Assembly (NCBI RefSeq): GCF_900116535.1
Contig: NZ_FPAU01000011.1
Coordinates: 1 to 64,000, forward strand
Origin: Kosakonia arachidis
GTDB lineage: Bacteria > Pseudomonadota > Gammaproteobacteria > Enterobacterales > Enterobacteriaceae
Direction of reading: 5' to 3'
Length of the DNA stretch: 64,000 bases
The notes beneath the pieces are model-generated. The model saw nothing but the letters and a program-made list of their open reading frames with translations. It was not told the DNA's origin and made no database searches. Of this stretch, positions 42,446 to 51,806 are shown in pieces (within the stretch, counting starts at the first letter, position 1; each line of letters starts with the position of its first letter). The position numbers were made by a program, and so were the translations under genes.

Positions 42446-43270
42446 ATGCAGTTCTCAAAAATGCATGGCCTTGGCAACGATTTTATGGTCGTCGACGCGG
42501 TAACGCAGAATGTCTTTTTCTCACCGGAACTGATCCGTCGTCTGGCGGATCGCCACCTTGGCGTTGGGTTTGATCAACTGCTGGTGGTTGAGCCTCCCTA
42601 CGACCCCGAACTCGATTTTCACTACCGAATTTTCAATGCCGACGGCAGTGAAGTGTCGCAGTGCGGTAACGGCGCGCGCTGTTTCGCCCGCTTTGTTCGC
42701 CTGAAAGGGTTAACCAATAAACGTGATATTCGCGTCAGTACGGCGAATGGCCGTATGGTATTGAGCGTAACGGAAGACGAACTGGTACGCGTCAATATGG
42801 GAGAGCCAAACTTCGAACCGTCGCAGGTGCCATTCCGCGCTAACAAAGCGGAAAAGACCTATATTATGCGGGCAGCGGAGCAAACCATACTGTGCGGCGT
42901 TGTTTCGATGGGTAATCCGCACTGCGTGATTCAGGTTGATGACGTGGACACCGCGCCGGTAGAAACCTTGGGGCCGGTGATGGAAAGCCACGAGCGCTTT
43001 CCTGAGCGCGCCAATATCGGTTTTATGCAGGTTGTCTCACGGGATCACATTCGTCTGCGCGTCTTTGAACGTGGTGCAGGTGAAACCCAGGCGTGCGGTA
43101 GCGGCGCTTGTGCGGCTGTCGCAGTCGGTATTCAACAGGATTTACTGGCTGAGAATGTTCGTGTTGAATTACCGGGCGGTCGGCTTGATATCGCGTGGAA
43201 AGGACCGGGTCAACCGTTGTTTATGACTGGCCCGGCGGCACATGTCTATGACGGGTTTATTCATCTATGA
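42446..43270 (+). CDS. dapF: Diaminopimelate epimerase
   Basis: PLP-independent racemase (274 residues) that turns LL-DAP into meso-DAP for lysine and peptidoglycan. The catalytic cysteines are Cys73 (SQCGNGARC) and about Cys217 (ACGSGAC). ATG 42446 gives [13 protein letters not shown]; an ATG three bases earlier is possible. Its end overlaps yigA by four bases. Confidence 0.98.
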   Translation: MQFSKMHGLGNDFMVVDAVTQNVFFSPELIRRLADRHLGVGFDQLLVVEPPYDPELDFHYRIFNADGSEVSQCGNGARCFARFVRLKGLTNKRDIRVSTANGRMVLSVTEDELVRVNMGEPNFEPSQVPFRANKAEKTYIMRAAEQTILCGVVSMGNPHCVIQVDDVDTAPVETLGPVMESHERFPERANIGFMQVVSRDHIRLRVFERGAGETQACGSGACAAVAVGIQQDLLAENVRVELPGGRLDIAWKGPGQPLFMTGPAAHVYDGFIHL

Positions 43271-43974
43271 AGCATATAGGAGAAGAGCAGCAGGAGCCGT
43301 TGGCCGAACTGGATGACCAGGCGGTCGCGGAGTATCTGCTGCACCATCCTGAATTCTTTATCCACAATGCGCGACTGGTCGAGCAAATGCGCGTGCCGCA
43401 CCCGGTGCGCGGCACGGTTTCTCTCGTGGAATGGCACATGGCGCGCTCGCGTAATCACATCAATGCGCTGGAAGAGAACATGACCTTGTTGATGGAACAG
43501 GCGAGCGCAAACGAAGGGTTATTCTATCGTTTGCTGCGTCTGCAAAGTCGGCTGGCGTCCGCTGGCAGCCTTGAAGAGATGCTTAGCCGTTTTCATCGCT
43601 GGGCGCGCGATCTGGGGCTGGCGGGTGCGACTATCCGCCTGTTTCCCGATCGCTGGCGTCTGGGCGCACCTTCCCGCTACACACATCTTGCGCTCTCCCG
43701 GCAGGCGTTTGAATCATTGCGCATTCAACGCTTAGGCCAGCAGCACCACTATCTCGGCTCATTAAACGGGCCGGAGCTACTGTTGCTGTTGCCGGAAGCG
43801 AAAGCCATCGGCTCTGTGGCCATGTCCTTAATGGGGCCGGACGGCTCCCTTGGCGTGGTGCTGTTCAGCAGCCGTGATGTTCACCATTACCAGCAAGGTC
43901 AGGGCACTCAGCTTTTAGATGAGATAGCGCAGATGCTGCCGGATCTTCTGGAACGCTGGATCGAGCGCGTATGA
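43267..43974 (+). CDS. yigA: DUF484 protein YigA
   Basis: A 235-residue cytoplasmic protein with a GAF-like fold (DUF484). A conserved N-terminal piece [19 protein letters not shown] is followed by a helical linker and the C-terminal domain containing [12 protein letters not shown] and [16 protein letters not shown]. The function is not known. Overlaps of four bases on each side (dapF, xerC) make it an integral part of the operon. Sequence identity to the E. coli version looks lower than for its neighbours. Confidence 0.95.
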   Translation: MKHIGEEQQEPLAELDDQAVAEYLLHHPEFFIHNARLVEQMRVPHPVRGTVSLVEWHMARSRNHINALEENMTLLMEQASANEGLFYRLLRLQSRLASAGSLEEMLSRFHRWARDLGLAGATIRLFPDRWRLGAPSRYTHLALSRQAFESLRIQRLGQQHHYLGSLNGPELLLLLPEAKAIGSVAMSLMGPDGSLGVVLFSSRDVHHYQQGQGTQLLDEIAQMLPDLLERWIERV

Positions 43975-44873
43975 GCGATTCGCCGTTATTACCTGCCGTC
44001 AGCAAATTCCTGCGCTACCTTGGTGTTGAACGTCAACTTAGCCCCATTACGCTGCTTAATTATCAGCGTCAGCTTGATGCCATCATTGCGTTGGCCAGTG
44101 AAACCGGCCTGAAAAGCTGGCAACAATGTGATGCTGCAATGGTGCGCGCAATTGCCGTTCGCAGCCGACGAAACGGGCTCGGCCCGGCAAGTCTGGCGCT
44201 GAGACTTTCGGCGCTGCGCAGTTTCTTTGACTGGATGGTCGGCCAGGGCGAGCTGCCGGCAAACCCGGCAAAGGGCATTTCGTCACCGAAAGCGCCGCGG
44301 CATTTGCCGAAGAATATTGACGTTGATGATGTGAACCGACTGTTGGATATCGATCTTAACGATCCTCTGGCAGTGCGTGATCGGGCCATGCTGGAAGTGA
44401 TGTACGGCGCTGGTCTTCGTCTTTCGGAACTGGTGAATCTGGATATCAAACATCTGGATCTGGAAAGTGGTGAAGTGTGGGTAATGGGCAAGGGAAGCAA
44501 AGAGCGCCGTTTGCCTATTGGTCGCAGTGCGGTGACCTGGATCGAGCACTGGCTCGACCTGCGTGGGCTGTTTGGCGCAGAAGAGGATGCGCTGTTTTTA
44601 TCGAAGCTGGGGAAACGAATTTCGGCGCGTAATGTGCAAAAACGTTTTGCCGAGTGGGGGATCCGCCAGGGGCTTCACAGTCACGTAAATCCGCATAAAC
44701 TGCGGCACTCATTCGCCACACACATGCTTGAGTCGAGCGGCGATCTACGCGGGGTACAGGAACTGCTCGGTCACGCCAATCTCTCAACGACACAAATTTA
44801 TACCCATCTCGATTTTCAACATCTTGCATCGGTATACGACGCCGCGCACCCGCGCGCCAAACGGGGGAAATAA
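43971..44873 (+). CDS. xerC: Tyrosine recombinase XerC
   Basis: A 300-residue site-specific recombinase that, with XerD, resolves chromosome dimers at dif under FtsK control. N-terminal SAM-like DNA-binding domain (about 1-105). The catalytic residues are visible: Arg150 (GAGLRLSEL), Lys174, His242 and Arg245 (HKLRHSF), His268 (LGHANL) and nucleophile Tyr277 (QIYTHLD). The stop overlaps the yigB start (TAATG). Confidence 0.98.
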   Translation: MSDSPLLPAVSKFLRYLGVERQLSPITLLNYQRQLDAIIALASETGLKSWQQCDAAMVRAIAVRSRRNGLGPASLALRLSALRSFFDWMVGQGELPANPAKGISSPKAPRHLPKNIDVDDVNRLLDIDLNDPLAVRDRAMLEVMYGAGLRLSELVNLDIKHLDLESGEVWVMGKGSKERRLPIGRSAVTWIEHWLDLRGLFGAEEDALFLSKLGKRISARNVQKRFAEWGIRQGLHSHVNPHKLRHSFATHMLESSGDLRGVQELLGHANLSTTQIYTHLDFQHLASVYDAAHPRAKRGK

Positions 44874-45589
44874 TGCGTTTTTACCGCCCATTGGGTCAGA
44901 TCTCCGCGATCACTTTTGACCTGGACGATACCCTTTACGACAACCGGCTGGTGATCCAGCGTACCGAACAGGAAGCGCTGGCATTTGTGCAACGTTATCA
45001 TCCGGCACTGAACGGTCTGGAAAATGAAGAATTCAAGCGTCTGCGCTGGTCGCTGCGGGAAACCGAGCCCGAGATCTATCACGACGTTACCGAATGGCGG
45101 CGACGTGCCGTTGAACAGGCGATGCTGAACGCCGGGCTGACAGTCGAGGAAGCCGCCGTGGGCGCACAGGCCGCGATGGTTAATTTTGCCAAATGGCGCA
45201 GTCGCATTGATGTGCCGCAGGAAACCCACGACACGCTGAAGAGGCTGGCAACGAAGTGGCCTCTGGTGGCGATCACCAACGGTAACGCGCAGCCGGAACT
45301 GTTTGGGCTGGGCGATTACTTTGAATTTGTGCTGCGCGCCGGGCCGGATGGACGTTCAAAACCCTTCAGCGACATGTACCATCTGGCCGCAGATCGCCTT
45401 GGTGTAGCGGTAGAGGATATTCTGCATGTTGGCGACGATTTGACCACAGATGTTGCGGGCGCGATCCGTTGCGGCATGCAGGCATGCTGGATCAAACCGG
45501 AAGGTGCCGATCTGCTACAGGCGACGAACAGCCGTTTGTTACCGCATATGGAAATTTCGCGGTTGGCATCCCTCACGACGCTGATATAA
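44873..45589 (+). CDS. yigB: HAD-family phosphatase YigB
   Basis: A 238-residue HAD hydrolase; in E. coli YigB dephosphorylates 5-amino-6-(5-phospho-ribitylamino)uracil and FMN in riboflavin metabolism. Motif I is [12 protein letters not shown] (Asp at about 18 and 20), motif II AITNGN, and motif [15 protein letters not shown]. Its 3' end contains the -10 box of the uvrD promoter. Confidence 0.96.
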   Translation: MRFYRPLGQISAITFDLDDTLYDNRLVIQRTEQEALAFVQRYHPALNGLENEEFKRLRWSLRETEPEIYHDVTEWRRRAVEQAMLNAGLTVEEAAVGAQAAMVNFAKWRSRIDVPQETHDTLKRLATKWPLVAITNGNAQPELFGLGDYFEFVLRAGPDGRSKPFSDMYHLAADRLGVAVEDILHVGDDLTTDVAGAIRCGMQACWIKPEGADLLQATNSRLLPHMEISRLASLTTLI

Positions 45590-45590
45590 T
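45563..45590 (+). promoter_or_regulatory. uvrD promoter
   Basis: -35 TTGGCA, 16-bp spacer, -10 TATAAT (consensus), lying at the very end of yigB. The predicted start is about 45597, a few bases before the LexA box. Confidence 0.8.
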
Positions 45591-45601
45591 CACCAATTGT
45601 T

Positions 45602-45617
45602 CTGTATAAAATACCAG
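45602..45617. promoter_or_regulatory. LexA box of uvrD
   Basis: CTGT-ATAAAATA-CCAG matches the consensus CTGT-N8-ACAG with one mismatch. It is positioned just downstream of the uvrD transcription start, where LexA would block early elongation or initiation; uvrD is a known SOS gene. Confidence 0.85.
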
Positions 45618-45623
45618 GGTTTT

Positions 45624-45695
45624 TGGCGGATGGCACTACGCTTATTCGTCCTACGGTAACGTAGACCCGTAAGCGAAGCGCCACCGGGCGCTTCG
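45624..45695. repeat. REP pair (BIME-like) in the uvrD leader
   Basis: Two REP-like units face each other: GGCGGATGGCACTACGC...CCTACGG, then CCCGTAAGCGAAGCGCCACCGGGC. The second contains the perfect stem GAAGCGCC/GGCGCTTC (45675-45694). The whole block lies between the SOS promoter and the uvrD ATG, so it is transcribed as part of the leader. Confidence 0.7.
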
Positions 45696-45726
45696 TTCAA
45701 TTCCTGACGACGACACGACGGTACCT

Positions 45727-47889
45727 ATGGACGTTTCTTATCTGCTCGACAGCCTCAATGACAAACAGCGCGACGCCGTAGCCGCAGAGCGCAGCAATAT
45801 GCTGGTGCTGGCCGGGGCGGGGAGTGGTAAGACGCGCGTGTTGGTACACCGTATCGCCTGGCTAATGACCGTAGAGAACTGCTCGCCATACTCGATCATG
45901 GCGGTCACTTTTACCAATAAAGCGGCGGCAGAAATGCGCCACCGTATCGGTCAGTTGATGGGCACCTCGCAGGGCGGAATGTGGGTGGGTACGTTCCACG
46001 GCCTGGCGCACCGCTTGCTGCGCGCGCACCACATGGACGCCAATCTGCCGCAGGATTTCCAGATCCTCGACAGTGAAGATCAACTCCGGCTGCTGAAACG
46101 CTTGATTAAAGCGATGAATCTGGATGAGAAGCAGTGGCCTCCGCGTCAGGCAATGTGGTACATCAATGGTCAGAAAGATGAGGGCATTCGTCCGCATCAT
46201 ATCCAGAGTTTCGGTAACCCGGTTGAGCAGACCTGGCAGAAAGTTTATCAGGCTTACCAGGAAGCTTGCGATCGTGCTGGGTTGGTGGATTTTGCCGAGC
46301 TACTGCTGCGCGCCCATGAGTTGTGGCTGAACAAACCGCATATTTTGCAGCACTATCGTGAACGCTTTACCAATATCCTGGTGGACGAATTTCAGGATAC
46401 CAACAACATTCAGTACGCATGGATTCGCCTGCTGGCGGGTGATACCGGCAAAGTGATGATCGTCGGCGACGATGATCAGTCCATTTACGGCTGGCGCGGT
46501 GCCCAGGTGGAAAACATCCAGCGCTTTCTGAAAGATTTTCCAGGCGCGCAGACTATTCGCCTGGAGCAAAACTACCGCTCCACCAGTAATATCCTTAGCG
46601 CCGCTAACGCCCTGATTGAGAATAACAATGGGCGTCTGGGGAAAAATCTGTGGACCGACGGCGTCGATGGTGAACCGATTTCACTCTATTGCGCATTCAA
46701 TGAGCTGGACGAAGCGCGCTTTGTGGTAAACCGTATCAAAGCCTGGCAGGACAACGGCGGGCAACTGACACAGTGCGCCATTCTTTATCGCAGCAACGCC
46801 CAGTCGCGCGTGCTGGAAGAGGCGCTGTTGCAGGCCAGTATGCCGTACCGCATTTATGGCGGTATGCGATTCTTCGAACGGCAGGAGATCAAAGATGCTC
46901 TCTCCTATCTGCGTTTGATTGCCAACCGCAATGATGATGCCGCGTTTGAGCGCGTGGTGAATACGCCGACGCGCGGCATTGGCGATCGCACGCTGGATGT
47001 CGTGCGTCAGACGTCCCGCGATCGCCAATTGACGCTGTGGCAGGCGACGCGTGAGCTGTTACAGGAAAAAGCGCTGGCGGGCCGTGCCGCAAGTGCTCTG
47101 CAACGCTTCCTGGAACTGATTGACGCGCTGGCCCAGGAAACGGCCGACATGCCGCTGCATGTGCAAACCGACCGGGTGGTGAACGACTCTGGTCTGCGCA
47201 TGATGTACGAGCAGGAGAAGGGCGAGAAAGGCCAGACGCGTATTGAGAACTTAGAGGAGCTGGTCACCGCCACGCGGCAGTTCAGCTACAACGAAGAAGA
47301 TGAAGATTTGATGCCGTTGCAGGCGTTTCTCTCCCACGCCGCGCTGGAGGCGGGTGAAGGGCAGGCGGACACCTGGCAGGATGCAGTGCAGCTTATGACG
47401 TTGCACTCGGCAAAAGGTCTGGAATTCCCCCAGGTCTTTATTGTTGGCATGGAAGAGGGCATGTTTCCGAGCCAGATGTCACTGGATGAGGGCGGACGTC
47501 TGGAAGAAGAGCGCCGCCTGGCGTATGTCGGCGTGACGCGTGCGATGCAGAAACTAACCTTAACCTACGCCGAAACGCGTCGTCTGTACGGAAAAGAGGT
47601 TTATCACCGTCCTTCACGCTTTATCGGCGAGCTACCGGAAGAGTGTGTGGAAGAGGTGCGTTTACGCGCCAGTATCAGTCGCCCGGTCAGTCATCAGCGC
47701 ATGGGAACGCCAACTGCGCAGAGCGATACCGGCTATAAACTTGGCCAGCGCGTGCGCCATGCGAAGTTTGGCGAAGGTACGGTAGTGAACATGGAAGGTA
47801 GCGGTGAACACAGCCGTTTGCAGGTGGCTTTCCAGGGGCAGGGTATTAAATGGCTGGTGGCCGCCTATGCGAAGCTAGAAACCGTCTAA
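45727..47889 (+). CDS. uvrD: DNA helicase II UvrD
   Basis: A superfamily 1A 3'-5' helicase of 720 residues for nucleotide excision and mismatch repair and RecA filament removal. Walker A AGAGSGKT is at 29-36, LVDEFQDTNNIQY is Walker [15 protein letters not shown] motif III, and LMTLHSAKGLEFPQVF motif V. The C-terminal Tudor-like domain (YKLGQRVRHAKFGEGTVVNMEG) binds RNA polymerase. It has its own LexA-controlled promoter within the dapF operon. Confidence 0.98.
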   Translation: MDVSYLLDSLNDKQRDAVAAERSNMLVLAGAGSGKTRVLVHRIAWLMTVENCSPYSIMAVTFTNKAAAEMRHRIGQLMGTSQGGMWVGTFHGLAHRLLRAHHMDANLPQDFQILDSEDQLRLLKRLIKAMNLDEKQWPPRQAMWYINGQKDEGIRPHHIQSFGNPVEQTWQKVYQAYQEACDRAGLVDFAELLLRAHELWLNKPHILQHYRERFTNILVDEFQDTNNIQYAWIRLLAGDTGKVMIVGDDDQSIYGWRGAQVENIQRFLKDFPGAQTIRLEQNYRSTSNILSAANALIENNNGRLGKNLWTDGVDGEPISLYCAFNELDEARFVVNRIKAWQDNGGQLTQCAILYRSNAQSRVLEEALLQASMPYRIYGGMRFFERQEIKDALSYLRLIANRNDDAAFERVVNTPTRGIGDRTLDVVRQTSRDRQLTLWQATRELLQEKALAGRAASALQRFLELIDALAQETADMPLHVQTDRVVNDSGLRMMYEQEKGEKGQTRIENLEELVTATRQFSYNEEDEDLMPLQAFLSHAALEAGEGQADTWQDAVQLMTLHSAKGLEFPQVFIVGMEEGMFPSQMSLDEGGRLEEERRLAYVGVTRAMQKLTLTYAETRRLYGKEVYHRPSRFIGELPEECVEEVRLRASISRPVSHQRMGTPTAQSDTGYKLGQRVRHAKFGEGTVVNMEGSGEHSRLQVAFQGQGIKWLVAAYAKLETV

Positions 47890-48037
47890 CATTCAGAAAA
47901 ATATCATTATTTTGTAATAATCTGCTAGCCTTATACGCTGAGGGGCAAATATTGCTCTTTCGCGTTTCGTTGCGTGTTGACGCCTCCTGAGTGCTGGCGT
48001 AACATGCGCGCACGAACACGCTAAGAGGACATTCGCC

Positions 48038-48094
48038 TTGGACACACCCAGTAGATACTGGCTCAATCTCCTGTTCCACAGGAACAACTCCTAA
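48038..48094 (+). CDS. corL: corA leader ORF (corL-like)
   Basis: An 18-codon ORF, TTG start then DTPSRYWLNLLFHRNNS, with a good Shine-Dalgarno AGAGGA 8 nt upstream. It lies in the 358-bp uvrD-corA gap. In Salmonella a leader ORF named corL couples translation to Rho-dependent termination before corA. The 3' half of this ORF overlaps a hairpin (TGTTCC-ACA-GGAACA). I do not remember the Salmonella peptide well enough to align it, so the name rests on position and architecture. Confidence 0.5.
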   Translation: MDTPSRYWLNLLFHRNNS

Positions 48095-48247
48095 GGCTAT
48101 TTTCTCATGCTGATAGCCTCAGAGGTTGTCAGCGACCTGCATGTTTCCCCGTCGCGCTGAGTCAGTCTGTTTAATGGTCTGAAACCCAATTCGTTTCTTG
48201 TGTGCCCACCGAACTGTCCAATATTTTTTGCACTGGGAGTCCCGGCC

Positions 48248-49198
48248 ATGCTGAGCGCATTTCAACTGGAAAACAATCGTTTAACCCGTCTTGAGGCTGA
48301 CGAAATCAAACACCTTGCCAGCTCGGTTTGGGTTGATTTGGTCGAGCCGGACGAAGATGAACGAACCCGTGTGCAAACGGAACTGGGTCAGAACCTGGCC
48401 ACCCGTCCTGAACTGGAAGACATCGAAGCCTCCGCGCGTTTTTTCGAGGACGAAGACGGGCTGCACATCCACTCCTTCTTCTTTTTTGAAGACGCTGAAG
48501 ATCATGCCGGTAACTCAACGGTAGCATTCACCATTCGCGAAGGTCGCTTGTTCACGCTGCGTGAGCGCGAATTACCCGCGTTTCGACTCTATCGTATGCG
48601 CGCCCGCAGCCAGGAGATGGTTGATGGTAACGCTTATGAACTGTTGCTGGATCTGTTCGAAACCAAAATCGAACAGCTGGCGGATGAGATCGAAAACATC
48701 TACAGCGATCTGGAAAAGCTGAGCCGCGTCATTATGGAAGGCCAGCAGGGCGATGAATATGACGACGCGCTTTCAACGCTTGCGGAGCAGGAAGATATCG
48801 GCTGGAAGGTGCGTCTGTGTCTGATGGATACCCAGCGTGCGCTGAACTTCCTGGTGCGCAAGGCGCGTTTACCGGCCGGCCAGTTGGAGCAGGCGCGCGA
48901 GATCCTACGCGATATCGAATCTCTGCTGCCGCACAATGAATCCCTGTTCCAGAAGGTTAACTTCCTGATGCAGGCGGCGATGGGGTTCATCAATATCGAG
49001 CAGAACCGCATCATCAAGATCTTCTCGGTCGTTTCCGTGGTGTTCCTGCCACCGACGCTGGTGGCATCCAGCTACGGGATGAACTTTGAATTTATGCCCG
49101 AACTGCACTGGAGCTTCGGCTACCCTGGCGCGATTGTCTTTATGATCCTCGCCGGACTGGCGCCGTATCTCTACTTCAAGCGCCGCAACTGGCTATAA
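48248..49198 (+). CDS. corA: Magnesium/cobalt/nickel transporter CorA
   Basis: A 316-residue pentameric Mg2+ channel. The acidic cytoplasmic N-terminal domain (about 1-250) ends in the long stalk helix. Two C-terminal TM helices follow, with the selectivity motif YGMN at 276-279 and the acidic loop MPELHWSF. It ends in the basic KRRNWL. I chose ATG 48248 ([12 protein letters not shown]). It is preceded by a long leader with a corL-like ORF. Confidence 0.98.
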   Translation: MLSAFQLENNRLTRLEADEIKHLASSVWVDLVEPDEDERTRVQTELGQNLATRPELEDIEASARFFEDEDGLHIHSFFFFEDAEDHAGNSTVAFTIREGRLFTLRERELPAFRLYRMRARSQEMVDGNAYELLLDLFETKIEQLADEIENIYSDLEKLSRVIMEGQQGDEYDDALSTLAEQEDIGWKVRLCLMDTQRALNFLVRKARLPAGQLEQAREILRDIESLLPHNESLFQKVNFLMQAAMGFINIEQNRIIKIFSVVSVVFLPPTLVASSYGMNFEFMPELHWSFGYPGAIVFMILAGLAPYLYFKRRNWL

Positions 49199-49204
49199 GA
49201 CAAC

Positions 49205-49226
49205 GGGCGGCGCTGCTGCCCTTTTT
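49205..49226 (+). terminator. corA terminator
   Basis: GGGCGGC-GCT-GCTGCCC followed by T5, six bases after the corA stop. One non-Watson-Crick position (G-T) in the stem. Confidence 0.7.
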
Positions 49227-49289
49227 CATTTAGCTTGGATTGCACGCGCCGCTTCAGCGTATTTGGAAAGAGGCGGCACAAACTTTTCA

Positions 49290-50186
49290 TCATCCGTTTT
49301 TGCGTAAACCGCGCTGTGTATATACCGCGTCCATGACAAAAATCGCCAGCGCCAGCCAGATAAAACCAAAGGTCACCATCTTATCCGGCCCCGGATGCTC
49401 GCCATAGAAAGCCACCGCCAGCAGGAACATCAGCGTCGGACCGATATACTGGAAAAACCCCAGCGTCGATAAACGCAAACGCATTGCCGCGCCGGTAAAG
49501 CACAGCAGAGGGATCGTCGTCACTACACCAGCGGCCATTAACAGCAAGTTCAGTGACAGGCTGTTTTGCCCCATATGGCTGGTTGGGCTATCCGTGATGC
49601 CAAATAACCACACCGCCGCAACCGGCAGTAGCCATAGCGTTTCTACCAGCATGCCGGTTTGCGCATCGACCGCAATTTTTTTACGCAGCAGGCCGTAAAA
49701 AGCAAAACTAAATGCCAGACCGAGCGCAATGATCGGCAGCGAGCCAAACGTCCACAGTTGCACCAATACGCCGACGGCAGCCAGCAGTACCGCCAGCCAC
49801 TGCATACGACGGAAACGCTCGCCCAAAAACAACATCCCCAGCAGAATATTCACCAGTGGATTAATAAAGTAACCCAGGCTGGCTTCCAGCATATGGTTGT
49901 GGTTCACCGCCCAGATAAACAGCAGCCAGTTGCCGCCAACTAACACGGCGGAGATGGCCAACAGCAGGATCTTTTTCGGCGTTTGCAACAACGCTTTTAC
50001 GTTGCTCCACTGACGGCTGGCGCTGATCAACGCTAGCATAAAGAAGAAGGACCAGATGACACGGTGAGTGAGAATTTCGTCAGCCGGTACGTACCAAATC
50101 ACTTTGAAATAGGCCGGGGCAACCCCCCAAATGAAATAAGCGGCCAGGGCGAGTAGCACACCCTGCCGCGTCTGTTTTGCATCCAT
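49290..50186 (-). CDS. rarD: EamA-family permease RarD
   Basis: A 298-residue inner-membrane protein with 10 TM helices (drug/metabolite transporter superfamily, RarD subfamily linked to chloramphenicol resistance by annotation). N-terminal GVLLALAAYFIWGVAPAYFK and central YFINPLVNILLGMLFLGERF are the EamA signatures. Physiological substrate unknown. It is convergent with corA; the yigF and yigG genes that lie here in E. coli K-12 are absent. Confidence 0.94.
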   Translation of the reverse strand: MDAKQTRQGVLLALAAYFIWGVAPAYFKVIWYVPADEILTHRVIWSFFFMLALISASRQWSNVKALLQTPKKILLLAISAVLVGGNWLLFIWAVNHNHMLEASLGYFINPLVNILLGMLFLGERFRRMQWLAVLLAAVGVLVQLWTFGSLPIIALGLAFSFAFYGLLRKKIAVDAQTGMLVETLWLLPVAAVWLFGITDSPTSHMGQNSLSLNLLLMAAGVVTTIPLLCFTGAAMRLRLSTLGFFQYIGPTLMFLLAVAFYGEHPGPDKMVTFGFIWLALAIFVMDAVYTQRGLRKNG

Positions 50187-50241
50187 CGGGAAAACTCTTT
50201 ACTGAAAAGTAACCGTATGTTACCCGATTTCTACAACCGCC

Positions 50242-50709
50242 TCACCCCACCATATAGGTGGCTGTCGCGCTGGCGATATGCAGTTGATCCTCGTTATGCA
50301 GCTCTACGCGGGCCACGGCAACTTTATTGCCCGCACGTAGCAAACTGCTGCTTGCGGTGAAGCGTGTGCCGCGCCCAGGGCGCAGATAATCGACGCGTAA
50401 ATCAATGGTGCCCATGCGCGACAAACGCTGGCGCAACTCCTCTTCGTTGATAGTGTCATGGCGGGTTAACGTGCTGCCAACGCAGACCAGACCGGCTGCG
50501 ACGTCCAGCGCCGAGGCGATGACGCCGCCATGTAAAATGCTTTGCGCCCAGTTGCCCACCATCATTGGCTGATGAGTAAATTTCAACTCCGCATACTCTT
50601 TTTCATAACGTTCCAGCTCAAGACCTAACGCACGGTTAAATGGCATGTGATAGACAAAAATCTCGCCCACCAGCTTAAGGGTTTGATCCGCTGTGAGAAC
50701 GGCTGACAT
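50242..50709 (-). CDS. yigI: Hotdog-fold thioesterase YigI
   Basis: A 155-residue PaaI/YigI-type acyl-CoA thioesterase. The hotdog core shows [22 protein letters not shown] and the beta strand [14 protein letters not shown]. coli YigI has been reported to act on medium- and long-chain acyl-CoAs. It lies upstream of rarD on the same strand (55-bp gap) and is divergent from pldA. Confidence 0.95.
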   Translation of the reverse strand: MSAVLTADQTLKLVGEIFVYHMPFNRALGLELERYEKEYAELKFTHQPMMVGNWAQSILHGGVIASALDVAAGLVCVGSTLTRHDTINEEELRQRLSRMGTIDLRVDYLRPGRGTRFTASSSLLRAGNKVAVARVELHNEDQLHIASATATYMVG

Positions 50710-50869
50710 AGCAATCTGATCCGATGTGTTAATGAGGTGTTGATTTTATGCCTGTTATTTGTTGATTTCCAGTTTAAGAACCGATACCTGCGCAGTGACT
50801 CTATAAATATGTAGAATAGTTGTGGGGAACTTATTCAATTCAACAATATGATTTGGGAGCATAAAACCG

Positions 50870-51739
50870 ATGCGGACCTCTCTGGGTTGGTTTTTCGCAG
50901 TGCTTGCACTGCCTTTTATGGCATACGCACAAGAAGCTACGGTAAAGGAAGTCCATGATGCCCCCGCCGTGCGCGGTAGTATCATCGCCAATTTATTGCA
51001 GGATCACGATAATCCGTTCACGCTTTATCCTTATGACACCAACTATGTGATCTATACCGATACCAGCGATCTGAACAAAGATGCGATTCGCTCCTATAAC
51101 TGGTCAGATAATGCGCGTAAGGACGAAGTGAAGTTTCAGCTCAGCCTGGCGTTTCCTCTGTGGCGAGGGATTCTGGGGCCCAATTCTGTTTTTGGGGCTT
51201 CCTATACGCAGAAATCCTGGTGGCAGCTCTCCAATAGCGCCGAGTCAGCTCCGTTCCGCGAAACCAACTACGAGCCGCAGCTTTTCCTCGGTTTCTCCAC
51301 CGATTATGAGTTTGCTGGCTGGACGTTACGGGATGTGGAGATGGGTTATAACCACGATTCAAACGGCCGCTCCGACCCGACGTCGCGTAGCTGGAACCGC
51401 ATCTACACCCGCCTGATGGCACAAAACGGCAACTGGATGGTTGAAGTGAAGCCCTGGTATGTGGTGGGTTCCATCGACGATAACCCGGACATCACCAAAT
51501 ACATGGGCTATTACCAGTTGAAGATTGGTTATCAACTGGGCGAGGCAATCCTCAGCGCCAAAGGGCAGTACAACTGGAATACCGGTTACGGCGGTGCGGA
51601 AATCGGAATCAGCTATCCGATAACCCGACACGTCCGGTTCTACACCCAGGTTTACAGCGGCTACGGCGAATCATTGATTGACTATAATTTCAAACAAACT
51701 CGTGTTGGTGTGGGTGTAATGCTCAACGATCTGTTTTAA
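50870..51739 (+). CDS. pldA: Outer membrane phospholipase A1
   Basis: A 289-residue beta-barrel enzyme that removes misplaced phospholipids from the outer leaflet. Signal peptide 1-20 ends AYA. The catalytic pair lies in YNHDSNGRSD: His162 and Ser164 (142 and 144 in mature numbering). The last residue is Phe, as expected for outer-membrane insertion. ATG follows TTGGGAGC. Downstream is recQ. Confidence 0.97.
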   Translation: MRTSLGWFFAVLALPFMAYAQEATVKEVHDAPAVRGSIIANLLQDHDNPFTLYPYDTNYVIYTDTSDLNKDAIRSYNWSDNARKDEVKFQLSLAFPLWRGILGPNSVFGASYTQKSWWQLSNSAESAPFRETNYEPQLFLGFSTDYEFAGWTLRDVEMGYNHDSNGRSDPTSRSWNRIYTRLMAQNGNWMVEVKPWYVVGSIDDNPDITKYMGYYQLKIGYQLGEAILSAKGQYNWNTGYGGAEIGISYPITRHVRFYTQVYSGYGESLIDYNFKQTRVGVGVMLNDLF

Positions 51740-51767
51740 GCATTGCAGTTTCTGTCGCAGGCGCTGA

Positions 51768-51794
51768 AAATAGCGCCTGTTTTTATTTCAGGCT
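51768..51794 (+). terminator. pldA terminator
   Basis: CAGGCGCT-GAAAAT-AGCGCCTG-TTTTT, a perfect 8-bp stem and T-run between pldA and recQ. Confidence 0.88.
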
Positions 51795-51806
51795 AATGGG
51801 GTCATT

